Source: Candidatus Tiamatella sp. (lineage in GTDB: Archaea; Thermoproteota; Thermoprotei_A; Sulfolobales; Acidilobaceae). From it: a stretch of DNA of 64,000 nt. The notes beneath the pieces were generated by a model. The model had not been told where the DNA came from. It did not search any database and was given only the letters and a program-made list of their open reading frames with translations. A program made the translations under genes and the position numbers. Positions within the stretch are counted from its first letter, which is position 1; each line of letters begins with the position of its first letter. Location of the stretch: contig WALV01000065.1 of the NCBI GenBank assembly GCA_015522645.1, positions 1 through 64,000 on the forward strand, written 5' to 3'. Below are positions 42,682-50,456 of this stretch, in pieces.

Positions 42682-43470
42682 ATATCGGGCTCCGATGAAC
42701 TGGAGAGGATTATAGATCAACTGAAGAAAGCAATGGGTTTAACCACGTATGAGGCAAAACTATACTTGGCTCTTTTAGAAGGAGCTACGACTCCTAGGGA
42801 TGCCAGTATAAAAAGCGGCGTTCCTCTGCCTAGGATATATGACGTTGTAAAGATGCTGGAAGTTAAAGGGTTTGTGGTCCAGGAACCTGAAGGATGGTAT
42901 AGGCCTCTTCCACCTCGGGCTGTAGCTGCTTCCGTGCTGGCTAAAATAGAAGAGGATGCCAGGAAGCAAGCAAGCCTAGTCAGCGACGTGATAAGGGATA
43001 TCGAGAAAATAGTTGAGACTAGGCAGGTAGAGCAGGGATTAACTCATCTACGCGGGATCTATAGTCTGGTCAGCGTTGCCGTTGAGATATCGACGGAGTC
43101 AAGATTCATATATTTCACGGCATTCAAGGCTGTCAAGCGCGCACGGGAGCTGGCTAGAAGCATAATGTCTAGCCTCGCTGACCTCCTCCCTTACAAGGAG
43201 ATCAGGATATTAGTTAAGGAAGGGGCTGATGTTCCACAGGAGGATTTGGATTTACTATACAATATGGGTATAAAGGTTAAGGAGACCCCCTGTGTTTACA
43301 TGGACATGATGGTCGCTGACAAGGCTCTTCTAATAGGTTTCGTTGTCGGTGACGATGTCTATGGTCTTAGAATTCCCGGTGAGGATCTTGTAAAAGAAAT
43401 GAAGTCGCAATTAGATATTATATGGGAGACCTGCTCTCATAATATAGGAGAAGCAAGGGGAGAAAGTTGA
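42682..43470 (+). CDS. TrmB-like transcriptional regulator, apparent ATA start
   Basis: A regulator of 245-262 residues with an N-terminal TrmB winged helix and a C-terminal effector-type region. The helix pattern ELERIIDQLKKAMGLTTYEA followed by KLYLALLEG is the typical TrmB opening, yet the first in-frame ATG (42733) falls in its middle. Between a TGA at 42673 and that ATG there is no ATG, GTG or TTG. ATA at 42682 lies six bases after GGTGA (42671-42675), so it is the best-placed start. Sugar-responsive control is typical of the family. Its TGA overlaps the TTG of pyrH. Confidence 0.8.
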   Translation: MSGSDELERIIDQLKKAMGLTTYEAKLYLALLEGATTPRDASIKSGVPLPRIYDVVKMLEVKGFVVQEPEGWYRPLPPRAVAASVLAKIEEDARKQASLVSDVIRDIEKIVETRQVEQGLTHLRGIYSLVSVAVEISTESRFIYFTAFKAVKRARELARSIMSSLADLLPYKEIRILVKEGADVPQEDLDLLYNMGIKVKETPCVYMDMMVADKALLIGFVVGDDVYGLRIPGEDLVKEMKSQLDIIWETCSHNIGEARGES

Positions 43471-44144
43471 AGATTGTTGTGAAAATCAGCGGCAAATACT
43501 TCACTCCAATAGAACCTGCATATGCGGAAGAACTTGCAGAGGTACTAAGGGAAATTCGAGGCCGAGGGAACAGAATAGCTGTAGTAGTAGGAGGAGGTAA
43601 AACGGCTAGAGACTATATAAAGCCTTTAAGAGAACTAGGAGTAAATGAAGGTTATCTCGACCTGTTAGGTATAAGGGCCTCTCGACTAAACGCTTATGCA
43701 TTAGCTCTTCTACTCGGAGAACAGGCATACCCGGAAATACCCGGAAGCATCGAAGAATTCCTGGAATACTGGGCTACCGGTAGAATAGTTGTAGTAGGAG
43801 GATTCCAGCCAGGTCAGTCTACAAACGCTGTATCAGCATTAATTGCAGAGGCAATAACCGCTGACACTCTCTATAATATGACCAATGTTGACGGTGTCTA
43901 TACCGATGACCCGAAAAGAAACCCAGATGCAGTTAAACTAGACGAGCTGACTATTTCCGAGTTAAAGAAAATACTGGAAAGGAAAAGTGTGAATGCAGGC
44001 ACATACGAACTCTTCGACAGGCTTTCGCTGGATATAATTGAAAGATCGAAGATAATGACAGTAGTTTTGGACGGATCGAAACCTAGGAATCTAATAAAGC
44101 ACCTAGACGGAGGAAAAATAGGAACGTTAGTCAAGCCTAACTAG
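43467..44144 (+). CDS. pyrH: Uridylate kinase (UMP kinase, archaeal type)
   Basis: A 225-residue amino-acid-kinase-fold enzyme that phosphorylates UMP to UDP. Motifs include the N-terminal VVKISGKYF, the VVVGGGKTARDYI loop, GGFQPGQSTNAVSALIAEA and NVDGVYTDDPKRNPDA. The start is the TTG in the TTGA overlap with the regulator gene, so both are translated from one mRNA. The 3' ends of pyrH and the convergent metallo-beta-lactamase gene overlap by eight bases. Confidence 0.94.
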   Translation: MKIVVKISGKYFTPIEPAYAEELAEVLREIRGRGNRIAVVVGGGKTARDYIKPLRELGVNEGYLDLLGIRASRLNAYALALLLGEQAYPEIPGSIEEFLEYWATGRIVVVGGFQPGQSTNAVSALIAEAITADTLYNMTNVDGVYTDDPKRNPDAVKLDELTISELKKILERKSVNAGTYELFDRLSLDIIERSKIMTVVLDGSKPRNLIKHLDGGKIGTLVKPN

Positions 44145-45033
44145 CTTTAATAGTTTTTACAGCATAATCCATTAGTCCTACTGCTGTAGTATATATGAAG
44201 CTACCTTGTACTATCGGATTACTATTTTCCAGGAAGAACAACGCGTTCTCATCGGCTTCTTTTATCCTCTTCAAGAACTCTTCGGGGCTTGTATGACCAC
44301 TCTTAGCGACTTCCAAGGCAATATCCACCCATAGTTTAATCTGCTTCAAGTGGCCCTCCAGATATTTCACCGCGTCATCATAGATACCGTAGTGCGTTGG
44401 TCCTATGTACTGAGGAGAGAAGCCTATCATTTTCTCAATACTAGATACATAGAAATCCGGCTTGAAGGGTGGAGGGGTGGTAGGTATGAATACCTTTACA
44501 TTATTTGTCCTTAGCACTACTCCAGCAGAGTCACCTGAGAGCATTACGCTTGCCTCTGGAATCCAAATGCTTTGATGATGGCTTGCATGACCCGGTGTAT
44601 GAATAAATTGAAGCGTTAATCCTCCTAGATCTATTTTTCCACCATCCTCAGTTTCGAACACTATGCTTTCCTCGCATGGATCAGGTTGACCGTAAGCATC
44701 GGCAACTGGCCCTAGAACAGTTTTACTCGCACTCCATAGTTTACTGGGGTCAACCAAATGCTTCGCCCCTCTGGGGTGAACGTATATTTTCGCTCCCGGA
44801 TAATCTCTAGCAAGCCTACAGCTTGCCCCGCCATGGTCTAAATGTATGTGAGTTGGTATAATGTAGTCTGGCTTTACATCTAGCTCCTCGAGCTTAACTT
44901 TCAGTTTGTTATAACCATTAATCGGCCCTGGATCAACGACAGCTGTCTTATCTCCTCCTAGAACGATGAAAGCGGAAATAAGCCCCTCCCCGACAGGAGT
45001 CACGTCCACGACTAGGATGCTCTCAAGGTGCAA
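44137..45033 (-). CDS. Metallo-beta-lactamase-fold hydrolase
   Basis: A 298-residue MBL-fold enzyme with a complete dinuclear site: THIHLDHGG (H-x-H-x-D-H), HTPGHASHH, LSGDSAG with the bridging Asp, and the last His in GPTHYG. A C-terminal helical region of about 90 residues follows. The pattern suggests a thioesterase or lactonase-like hydrolase; the substrate is unknown. It starts at TTG 45033 behind GGTGAACCCTG. A paralogue at 46864 has the same architecture but lacks the bridging Asp. Confidence 0.83.
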   Translation of the reverse strand: MHLESILVVDVTPVGEGLISAFIVLGGDKTAVVDPGPINGYNKLKVKLEELDVKPDYIIPTHIHLDHGGASCRLARDYPGAKIYVHPRGAKHLVDPSKLWSASKTVLGPVADAYGQPDPCEESIVFETEDGGKIDLGGLTLQFIHTPGHASHHQSIWIPEASVMLSGDSAGVVLRTNNVKVFIPTTPPPFKPDFYVSSIEKMIGFSPQYIGPTHYGIYDDAVKYLEGHLKQIKLWVDIALEVAKSGHTSPEEFLKRIKEADENALFFLENSNPIVQGSFIYTTAVGLMDYAVKTIKAS

Positions 45034-45077
45034 CAGGGTTCACCAAGAGAAATTATTGTACTCATCAGTGTTATAAC

Positions 45078-45085
45078 TATAAATA
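45078..45085 (+). promoter_or_regulatory. TATA-like element before the RNA candidate and tRNA-His
   Basis: TATAAATA lies 31 bases before the first paired base of the structured region at 45116, so a transcript would begin near 45105-45110. The same AT-rich spot may also serve the divergent metallo-beta-lactamase gene. Confidence 0.5.
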
Positions 45086-45115
45086 CGCCAAAATCGATAC
45101 AATTAAGATCTGGTT

Positions 45116-45189
45116 GGGGCCCGGTATGAGAACCCTCTGATTCTTGAGGGTTCTATGAATGGGAACCTGGAATCCAGCTACCCGGCCTC
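45116..45189 (+). ncRNA. Candidate structured RNA (three-way junction) before tRNA-His
   Basis: The 74 bases fold into a closed three-way junction. P1 pairs 45116-45126 with 45179-45189 (eleven pairs with one C-C mismatch and one G-U). P2 pairs AGAACCCTC (45129-45137) perfectly with GAGGGTTCT (45146-45154) around an eight-base loop. P3 pairs CTGG (45167-45170) with CCAG (45174-45177). A 12-base single strand lies between P2 and P3. It is G+C richer than its AT-rich upstream flank and lies between a TATA-like box and tRNA-His. It matches no RNA family I know. It could be a leader of the tRNA transcript or an independent RNA. Confidence 0.5.
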
Positions 45190-45199
45190 TAAGAGATAT

Positions 45200-45277
45200 G
45201 GCCCGGGTAGCTCAGCCTGGCAGAGCGCCGGGCTGTGGACCCGGAGGTCCCGGGTTCGAACCCCGGCCCGGGCCCCA
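45200..45277 (+). tRNA. tRNA-His(GTG)
   Basis: The cloverleaf is complete: acceptor GCCCGGG/CCCGGGC, D arm GCTC/GAGC, anticodon stem CCGGG/CCCGG with loop CTGTGGA giving anticodon GTG, and T arm CCGGG-TTCGAAC-CCCGG. An extra G(-1) at 45200 pairs with C73, the His identity element, and CCA is encoded at 45275-45277. There is no intron. A TTTT follows at once. Confidence 0.96.
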
Positions 45278-45292
45278 TTTTCAACAAGTATT

Positions 45293-45874
45293 TTATGGCG
45301 ATTGACTTATTTTAGGGAGGATGTCCTCCTTGTATATTCTTCTATAGAGTAGTATCACTGGTATTATCATTAGTATCCCCCCTATTATTGCGTATGATAA
45401 TGATAAAGCATTGTTTAAGTAGCCAGTAATCATGGAATAGATCATTATGACCTCTAGCCCTAGAAGATAAGCTCCAACAGTAACTCCGGCTAGAAGCGTC
45501 ACTTCAAATATTTTGTTGACTATTTCACTCTTCTCACGTTGATCAAGGTTACCTGATGACATTACTAGAGTAATTGCAGGCAGATTTATAATATATGGAT
45601 ACTTGTTGATAAGTTTCCATCTGTAGATCGTCACTAATACTATTATTATGTTGGCTAACGGCATTACCGTAGCTAAAACTATGACTGCGAAAGTATTAGT
45701 CGAATAACTAGTTACCTGTCCTTCCGCATTCCAGTGGGTGGGAACTATGGATGGCATATACGTCAAGCTAATAATCGGGGCTGCTATTAACAGGGTTATA
45801 ATTAACAAGTTGGCATATAGGAATTTCCTACCCTTTTCCGTCAGAGGTAACTCTAGGAATAAAGGTGACTCCAT
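45293..45874 (-). CDS. DUF1648/SdpI-like membrane protein
   Basis: A 193-residue membrane protein with about five to six transmembrane helices. The loop MPSIVPTHWNAEGQVTSY (about residues 40-57) is the conserved LPxxVPTHWNxxGxP motif of DUF1648 proteins, which occur in SdpI-type immunity and signal proteins and in many archaeal transporters of unknown substrate. No SdpC-like toxin is nearby, so an immunity role is not suggested. The gene ends 15 bases from tRNA-His on the opposite strand. Confidence 0.72.
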   Translation of the reverse strand: MESPLFLELPLTEKGRKFLYANLLIITLLIAAPIISLTYMPSIVPTHWNAEGQVTSYSTNTFAVIVLATVMPLANIIIVLVTIYRWKLINKYPYIINLPAITLVMSSGNLDQREKSEIVNKIFEVTLLAGVTVGAYLLGLEVIMIYSMITGYLNNALSLSYAIIGGILMIIPVILLYRRIYKEDILPKISQSP

Positions 45875-45911
45875 TATTCAGGACCTATTATTTAAGACTC
45901 ATTATTACTAG

Positions 45912-46751
45912 TTATATATTGTTCGATGAAAGTTCTCTTACCGTTTTAACTAGAAAACGAGTTCTTTTCTCAGATACAGGTTTACCGGCTTTCCCGTCTG
46001 CTTTTAGATACGAACCCACTATTACCCCGTCAGCGTACTTAATTAGGCTCCGAGCGTTCTCTGGCGTAAATCCGCTTCCAATAATTACTGGAGCAGGTGA
46101 GTGTTTCTTCACTATCCTCAGGAACTCGGGGTCCGGAGGCTCCCCGGTTCTCCTCCCGGTTACTATTAACCCATCAGCTCCTCCTCTATTAACAGCGTCT
46201 AGCACCAGCTCCCTGACGGCTTCCTCTATTCTGTAGGATTCTCCTACTCTGGATAACTGTTTAACTCTGAGTGTAAGAGATAGACTTACAGCGTGTTTAC
46301 AGGCAATGTCGCTGTATACCTTTATGCCGGGGTAATTTATTCGGACAGTTTTTATATTAGGTGCTTCCGGAGCTATTATCCCCGAATCAGTTAACAGTAT
46401 TTCCACCAAGTTATCCACTCTAATGAAGTGTGCCCCGGTTGCAACAGCAATAGAATATGCTTCTCTACCAGAGTTCCTAAGTAAATTCAATCCTACTTCT
46501 AAACTAGTGTTTCTTACCGCCTCCCTCGCAATTACCGTGAAAACTGAAATGGTAAGCGGGTCTAATACTCTCGGATAAAAGGGTGCATCACCATAGTTTT
46601 CCAAGATAACACCGTTAAACCCCGCTTCCTCCAGTATTTTCAGCTCTCCTAGAGTATCCTCCAAAATACCTTCTAGGTTCCAATCCACCCTATACGACGT
46701 TGAAGGTAACCGTGGGAGATGAATTACGCCTATAAGCTTAATCCGAGGCAT
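45912..46751 (-). CDS. BtpA-family TIM-barrel protein
   Basis: A 279-residue protein of the BtpA (COG0434) family. Its TIM-barrel pattern is seen in LIGVIHLPRLPST at the start, GFNGVILENYGDAPF, GAHFIRVDN, GGADGLIVTGRRTGEPPD and PVIIGSGFTPENA near the end, which matches the phosphate-binding loop. BtpA is known in cyanobacteria from photosystem I assembly, but archaeal and other members must do something else, perhaps sugar or aldolase chemistry. It starts at ATG 46751. Confidence 0.85.
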   Translation of the reverse strand: MPRIKLIGVIHLPRLPSTSYRVDWNLEGILEDTLGELKILEEAGFNGVILENYGDAPFYPRVLDPLTISVFTVIAREAVRNTSLEVGLNLLRNSGREAYSIAVATGAHFIRVDNLVEILLTDSGIIAPEAPNIKTVRINYPGIKVYSDIACKHAVSLSLTLRVKQLSRVGESYRIEEAVRELVLDAVNRGGADGLIVTGRRTGEPPDPEFLRIVKKHSPAPVIIGSGFTPENARSLIKYADGVIVGSYLKADGKAGKPVSEKRTRFLVKTVRELSSNNI

Positions 46752-46863
46752 TACTATACACCGTAAAGCACTAGAAGCAGGTTTATTCCTAAATATAACC
46801 AGCAGATTATTCCATCTAACATTTAACCTTTACAACTCTTAAATATTAAATAGGTGGCAACCA

Positions 46864-47751
46864 TTGGTATACCTTGATACTGATATTTTCATCCAAATCC
46901 CCCTTGATCCCATCGGGCTTAAAAGTAGCCTGATGGTATATGCATTAAAAACTGATGAGGGATGGATACTGATAGATTCAGGCCCCGAGTCGACTAGCAA
47001 GACTCTTTTATCGGGGCTAATGAGTTATGGCGTTAAACCGGGTAAGGTATTCCTCACGCACATACACTTGGATCACGCAGGCGCAGTCAGTAGCTTATAT
47101 ATGGAATGGAGTAATATAAGGTTCATAGTACATCCAAGGGGGACTCCCCATTTAACTGATCCTTCTAAACTCTGGAGCCAGTCAAGCGAGGTTCTCGGAT
47201 GGCTTGCCCACCTATTCGGGGCTCCCTCTGGAGTACCTGAGAAGGCAATTCAAACAGCACGCGATGGGGAGAAGATAGCGGAAACATTAAAAGTCCTTTA
47301 TACACCTGGGCACGCAAGCCATCATATGAGCCTCTTCGCCGAGGATATGTCCATATTATTCCCTGGAAGTAGCATAGGAATGTTCTTGCCGGTGGGGAAT
47401 ACTAACGTATACATACCGGCATTAACGTATCCCTTAAAACTAGATTTCTACCTTGAAAGTTTAGAGAAGCAATACAGCTTGGAACCCCAGGTCGTGGCGA
47501 TGCCGCACTTCGGTGTGCATGATGCCGGAGAAGTATTTTCAACAGCTAGGAACCAGCTTGACGAGTGGATTAAAACAGCTCAGAAAGCAGTAGATACCGG
47601 TGCATCAACCCCCGAACGTGTGCTTGCTAACATGATCTCGGAATCGAATAATGTTAAGAGGGCATGGGAGTATTCTATAAGGTATGATCCTCTTATGGAG
47701 AAGATCATGTTTGTCATCGCAAAAGGATTGCTAGAGTATTCATCGTCATAA
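46864..47751 (+). CDS. Metallo-beta-lactamase-fold paralogue lacking the bridging Asp
   Basis: A 295-residue MBL-fold protein similar in full length to the one at 44137. It keeps LTHIHLDHAG, YTPGHASHH and the last MPHFGVHD, but the segment equivalent to LSGDSAG reads FPGSSIG, so the Asp that bridges both metals is Ser. It may bind one metal, prefer another substrate, or be catalytically weak. Shared features such as HPRG.PHL.DPSKLW show recent common ancestry. It starts at TTG 46864 behind AGGTGG. The two copies flank the tRNA-His region on opposite strands. Confidence 0.8.
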   Translation: MVYLDTDIFIQIPLDPIGLKSSLMVYALKTDEGWILIDSGPESTSKTLLSGLMSYGVKPGKVFLTHIHLDHAGAVSSLYMEWSNIRFIVHPRGTPHLTDPSKLWSQSSEVLGWLAHLFGAPSGVPEKAIQTARDGEKIAETLKVLYTPGHASHHMSLFAEDMSILFPGSSIGMFLPVGNTNVYIPALTYPLKLDFYLESLEKQYSLEPQVVAMPHFGVHDAGEVFSTARNQLDEWIKTAQKAVDTGASTPERVLANMISESNNVKRAWEYSIRYDPLMEKIMFVIAKGLLEYSSS

Positions 47752-47816
47752 CAATAAGACACAGTGTTTATTTAAATTGTCATAATCAATCAACCTAATC
47801 CAGTGGTGCAAGAAAA

Positions 47817-48566
47817 GTGAAGTACGGTTTCGCAATCCTGTTATTCATAATAGCTATAGCAGCTGGCTACGTCTTCATAGGAGAATATCATTACTACGGG
47901 AATATCGAGGGTAACTACACAAGCATATGTAGCCAGGAATACGCGTATCCTCTGAAGGCTTCAGAACTGGTATATAGGCTTGACTATCATAATGCTGGAG
48001 TATTCTCTAGTAACGGGACATTGAAAGTTGATGTAAGGCCTACAAACAGTATAACATGCAACAACCCCGCTCTATACCTAGGGATAACTGCATCTGAATG
48101 GTCTACTGGAAGGATGGTTTTATGGGAGGAAGGTACTAATGTACCTCCATCATTCGTAGTGATGGCTGTTCACCCGTTACCTGGTACATATTCCAATGCT
48201 ACAGTGGTACCTGACTTCGTACTTGGGGGAATATTAGTTAAGGACAAGGAAGCCCCCATCCAGACTATCGGTGGAATATGGCCTAGTGACCACTATCGGC
48301 TGTCCTCAGGTACAACTGTATTAGTTCACCCCAAGTATGGTCAAATGCTAGTCAGTATTGACCAGTATTATGACAAGAATACTCTAGTGCCTGTCTACTC
48401 TCATCTAAGGGTAGATATACCAAGTATTAATGAGACTATGGAGTATAACTCGCAGCTAGTATCCAACTCTAACTCTATACAGAGTAGAATGAACCTATTA
48501 TTACTGACCGGCTGGGTTGCTGGTTTCGCGGTGATCCTGGGATTCAGGGAGCTCGTAGAGGAGTGA
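47817..48566 (+). CDS. Membrane-anchored extracellular protein of unknown function
   Basis: A 249-residue protein with a signal or anchor helix at each end (YGFAILLFIIAIAAGYVFIG, then LLLLTGWVAGFAVILGF). The 190 residues between are beta-rich with N-x-S/T sites (GNYTS, SNGT, SNAT, INET) and few charged clusters, as expected outside the membrane. I recognise no domain. The first codon is GTG at 47817. Its TGA overlaps the GAGGT site of a small membrane protein gene, so the two are probably one operon. Confidence 0.6.
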   Translation: MKYGFAILLFIIAIAAGYVFIGEYHYYGNIEGNYTSICSQEYAYPLKASELVYRLDYHNAGVFSSNGTLKVDVRPTNSITCNNPALYLGITASEWSTGRMVLWEEGTNVPPSFVVMAVHPLPGTYSNATVVPDFVLGGILVKDKEAPIQTIGGIWPSDHYRLSSGTTVLVHPKYGQMLVSIDQYYDKNTLVPVYSHLRVDIPSINETMEYNSQLVSNSNSIQSRMNLLLLTGWVAGFAVILGFRELVEE

Positions 48567-48574
48567 GGTAGGAA

Positions 48575-48718
48575 TTGAGTATAAGTAGCCAGGACTGCCT
48601 AATAATATGCGCTGGGCTTGGGGTAGTATGGATTCTAGCATTCTCCCTATACTACTCGTTGAAATCGAGGTTAAAGAAATCTTACTGCAAGTCTAGGAGT
48701 GATTCAATAGCGGATTGA
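48575..48718 (+). CDS. Small single-span membrane protein (47 residues)
   Basis: The frame starts at TTG 48575 five bases after GAGGT (48565-48569) and ends in TGA at 48716-48718. It encodes about 23 hydrophobic residues (LIICAGLGVVWILAFSLYY), a basic stretch (KSRLKKSYCKSR) and two further Cys at positions 8 and 12 before or within the helix. It follows the 47817 gene directly and overlaps the convergent thrS by 37 bases. No family is recognised. The strong site and position argue for translation. Confidence 0.5.
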   Translation: MSISSQDCLIICAGLGVVWILAFSLYYSLKSRLKKSYCKSRSDSIAD

Positions 48719-50376
48719 TTGAGTTTCCTATCTTTTATTTCCTCTAATAGTAACTCTAGGAACTGTTCAGGTTTCACCATTCTAGCCTCCCTATTCCCTC
48801 TAGCTCTAACAGTTATCATGCCAGCTTCAGCCTCTTTCTCTCCTATAACAACTATATACGGGATTGCTTGGCTGTATGCTTCTCTTACCCTCTTACCCAG
48901 GCTACTGCTACCAGAGAATACTTCTGTTCTAATATCTTTCTCCTTGAACATTTTAGCTAGTTCAACCGCCTTATCCTCTAGGTTCCTGCTAACGGGAATT
49001 ATTACTATCTGTACAGGGCTTAGCCAGGTGGGTAGTCGGCCTGAGAAGTTCTCGATTATTATAGCCATAAACCTCTCAACACTACCCAGTAAGGCCCTGT
49101 GAACCATAACAGGCCTTCTCTCTCGCCCCTTCTCATCTGTATATACCATGTTGAATCTTTCAGGCAAGTTAAAGTCCACCTGAATAGTCCCACATTGCCA
49201 CCATCTCCCCAGGCTGTCTCTAAAGTCGACATCGATTTTAGGTCCATAGAAAGCTCCTTCACCTTCTTTAACATCATATTTAAGCCCGATCTCCTCCAGA
49301 GCAAGTTTCAATGCTTCAGTAGCCTTATCCCAGGCATCTATGGTGCCGATATACTCTTCCGGTCTTGTTGAAAGACTAACTTTAATGTCATCTCCCTTAA
49401 ACCCGAATAATGAAAGCATCCATAGAAGCTTCTCTAGAATAGCTTTCACCTCATCCTTTACTTGGTCCTCCCTCAGAAATGCATGGCCGTCATCTTGGGT
49501 AAAACCACGTACTCTAAGAAGCCCATATAGCTCTCCCCGTTTCTCCCAGCGGTATACGGTTCCGAACTCAGAGAGCTTTAAGGGGAGGTCGCGGTAGCTT
49601 CTGGGTAACGACTTGTAAATGAGTATGTGACCGGGACAGTTCATCGGCTTTACACCGTACTCGTCTCCCTCAATATTAGCCAGTATCATTTTATCCTTGT
49701 AATGGCTCAAATGACCGCTTATCCTCCATAGGAGGCTCCTATAAACATGCGGCGTGTAAACCTCCTTATATCCCAGGCTATCATTTATTTCTCTCGCCAG
49801 TTTGATTAATTCCTCTCTTATTACCTGTCCTTTCGGGTGGTAAAGAACCAACCCTGCCCCTGCTTCCTCATGGAAGCTGAAGAGATCTAGTTTCCTCCCC
49901 AGAATCCTATGATCCCGTTTCTCCGCTTCCTCGAGCCATTTCAAGTATTCCTCTAGTCTCTCTCTAGAGTCGAAGGCAGCCATATTGACACGTAGTAGAC
50001 TGATGTTTGGCCCTGGGTTATGTGCAGATACATTGATAACGTGAATGTATATCTTTTTCACTGGACGCGGATTCAGTTCTCCTTCAAGCGGAATCTCAAT
50101 ATTTTTGTGAATACATACCTTAGGCCTGCCTAGGCTTTGTAAATACTCGTCTTCCCTGATCTCACAGGTAACACTGCCTCCTCCATCTATGACTCCTAAA
50201 AGGTTCTGAAGTTCATTTACACTCGGGTAGATTCCACCGGTATCGAAGTCGCATGCCAGACCTCTATCCGAAACACTACACCCTAAAGGCTTAAACCTGT
50301 ATTTCTCAGCGATGATACTAGACACTAGTAACCCTGCATAAGCCTGTAAATCTTGGTCTATCATAGCTTCTTTCAA
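48682..50376 (-). CDS. thrS: Threonyl-tRNA synthetase, catalytic form without editing domain
   Basis: A 564-residue class II ThrRS. It has motif 2 in the TVYRWEKRGELYGLLRVRGFTQDD region, the zinc ligands Cys (MNCPGH), His and His, motif 3 in VHRALLGSVERFMA, and a C-terminal anticodon-binding domain. The N-terminal 130 residues do not show the His-rich bacterial editing (N2) motif. Crenarchaea commonly split the job between this catalytic form and a separate editing ThrRS, so a second gene elsewhere is expected. The TTG start follows AAGGTGCTGAGCG. Confidence 0.94.
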   Translation of the reverse strand: MKEAMIDQDLQAYAGLLVSSIIAEKYRFKPLGCSVSDRGLACDFDTGGIYPSVNELQNLLGVIDGGGSVTCEIREDEYLQSLGRPKVCIHKNIEIPLEGELNPRPVKKIYIHVINVSAHNPGPNISLLRVNMAAFDSRERLEEYLKWLEEAEKRDHRILGRKLDLFSFHEEAGAGLVLYHPKGQVIREELIKLAREINDSLGYKEVYTPHVYRSLLWRISGHLSHYKDKMILANIEGDEYGVKPMNCPGHILIYKSLPRSYRDLPLKLSEFGTVYRWEKRGELYGLLRVRGFTQDDGHAFLREDQVKDEVKAILEKLLWMLSLFGFKGDDIKVSLSTRPEEYIGTIDAWDKATEALKLALEEIGLKYDVKEGEGAFYGPKIDVDFRDSLGRWWQCGTIQVDFNLPERFNMVYTDEKGRERRPVMVHRALLGSVERFMAIIIENFSGRLPTWLSPVQIVIIPVSRNLEDKAVELAKMFKEKDIRTEVFSGSSSLGKRVREAYSQAIPYIVVIGEKEAEAGMITVRARGNREARMVKPEQFLELLLEEIKDRKLNQSAIESLLDLQ

Positions 50377-50456
50377 CGCTCAGCACCTTCCCCGGATTTC
50401 CAAGTGTTGAATAGGAATTTGCTAGTTAAAGTAAAAACTCTTAGGTTAAAGAACTA

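Noticed and set aside
45129-45154. P2 hairpin considered as a simple terminator
   Set aside because: No T-run follows, the nearest upstream gene on that strand is far away, and the hairpin is enclosed by the P1 stem.
45118-45187. Reading the structured region as a C/D or H/ACA guide RNA or a second tRNA
   Set aside because: No RUGAUGA/CUGA box set or ACA tail is present, and no T-loop TTCGA sequence exists.
45865-46236. A 123-codon plus-strand frame opposite the BtpA gene
   Set aside because: Antisense shadow with Ser/Thr/Pro-rich content and no motif.
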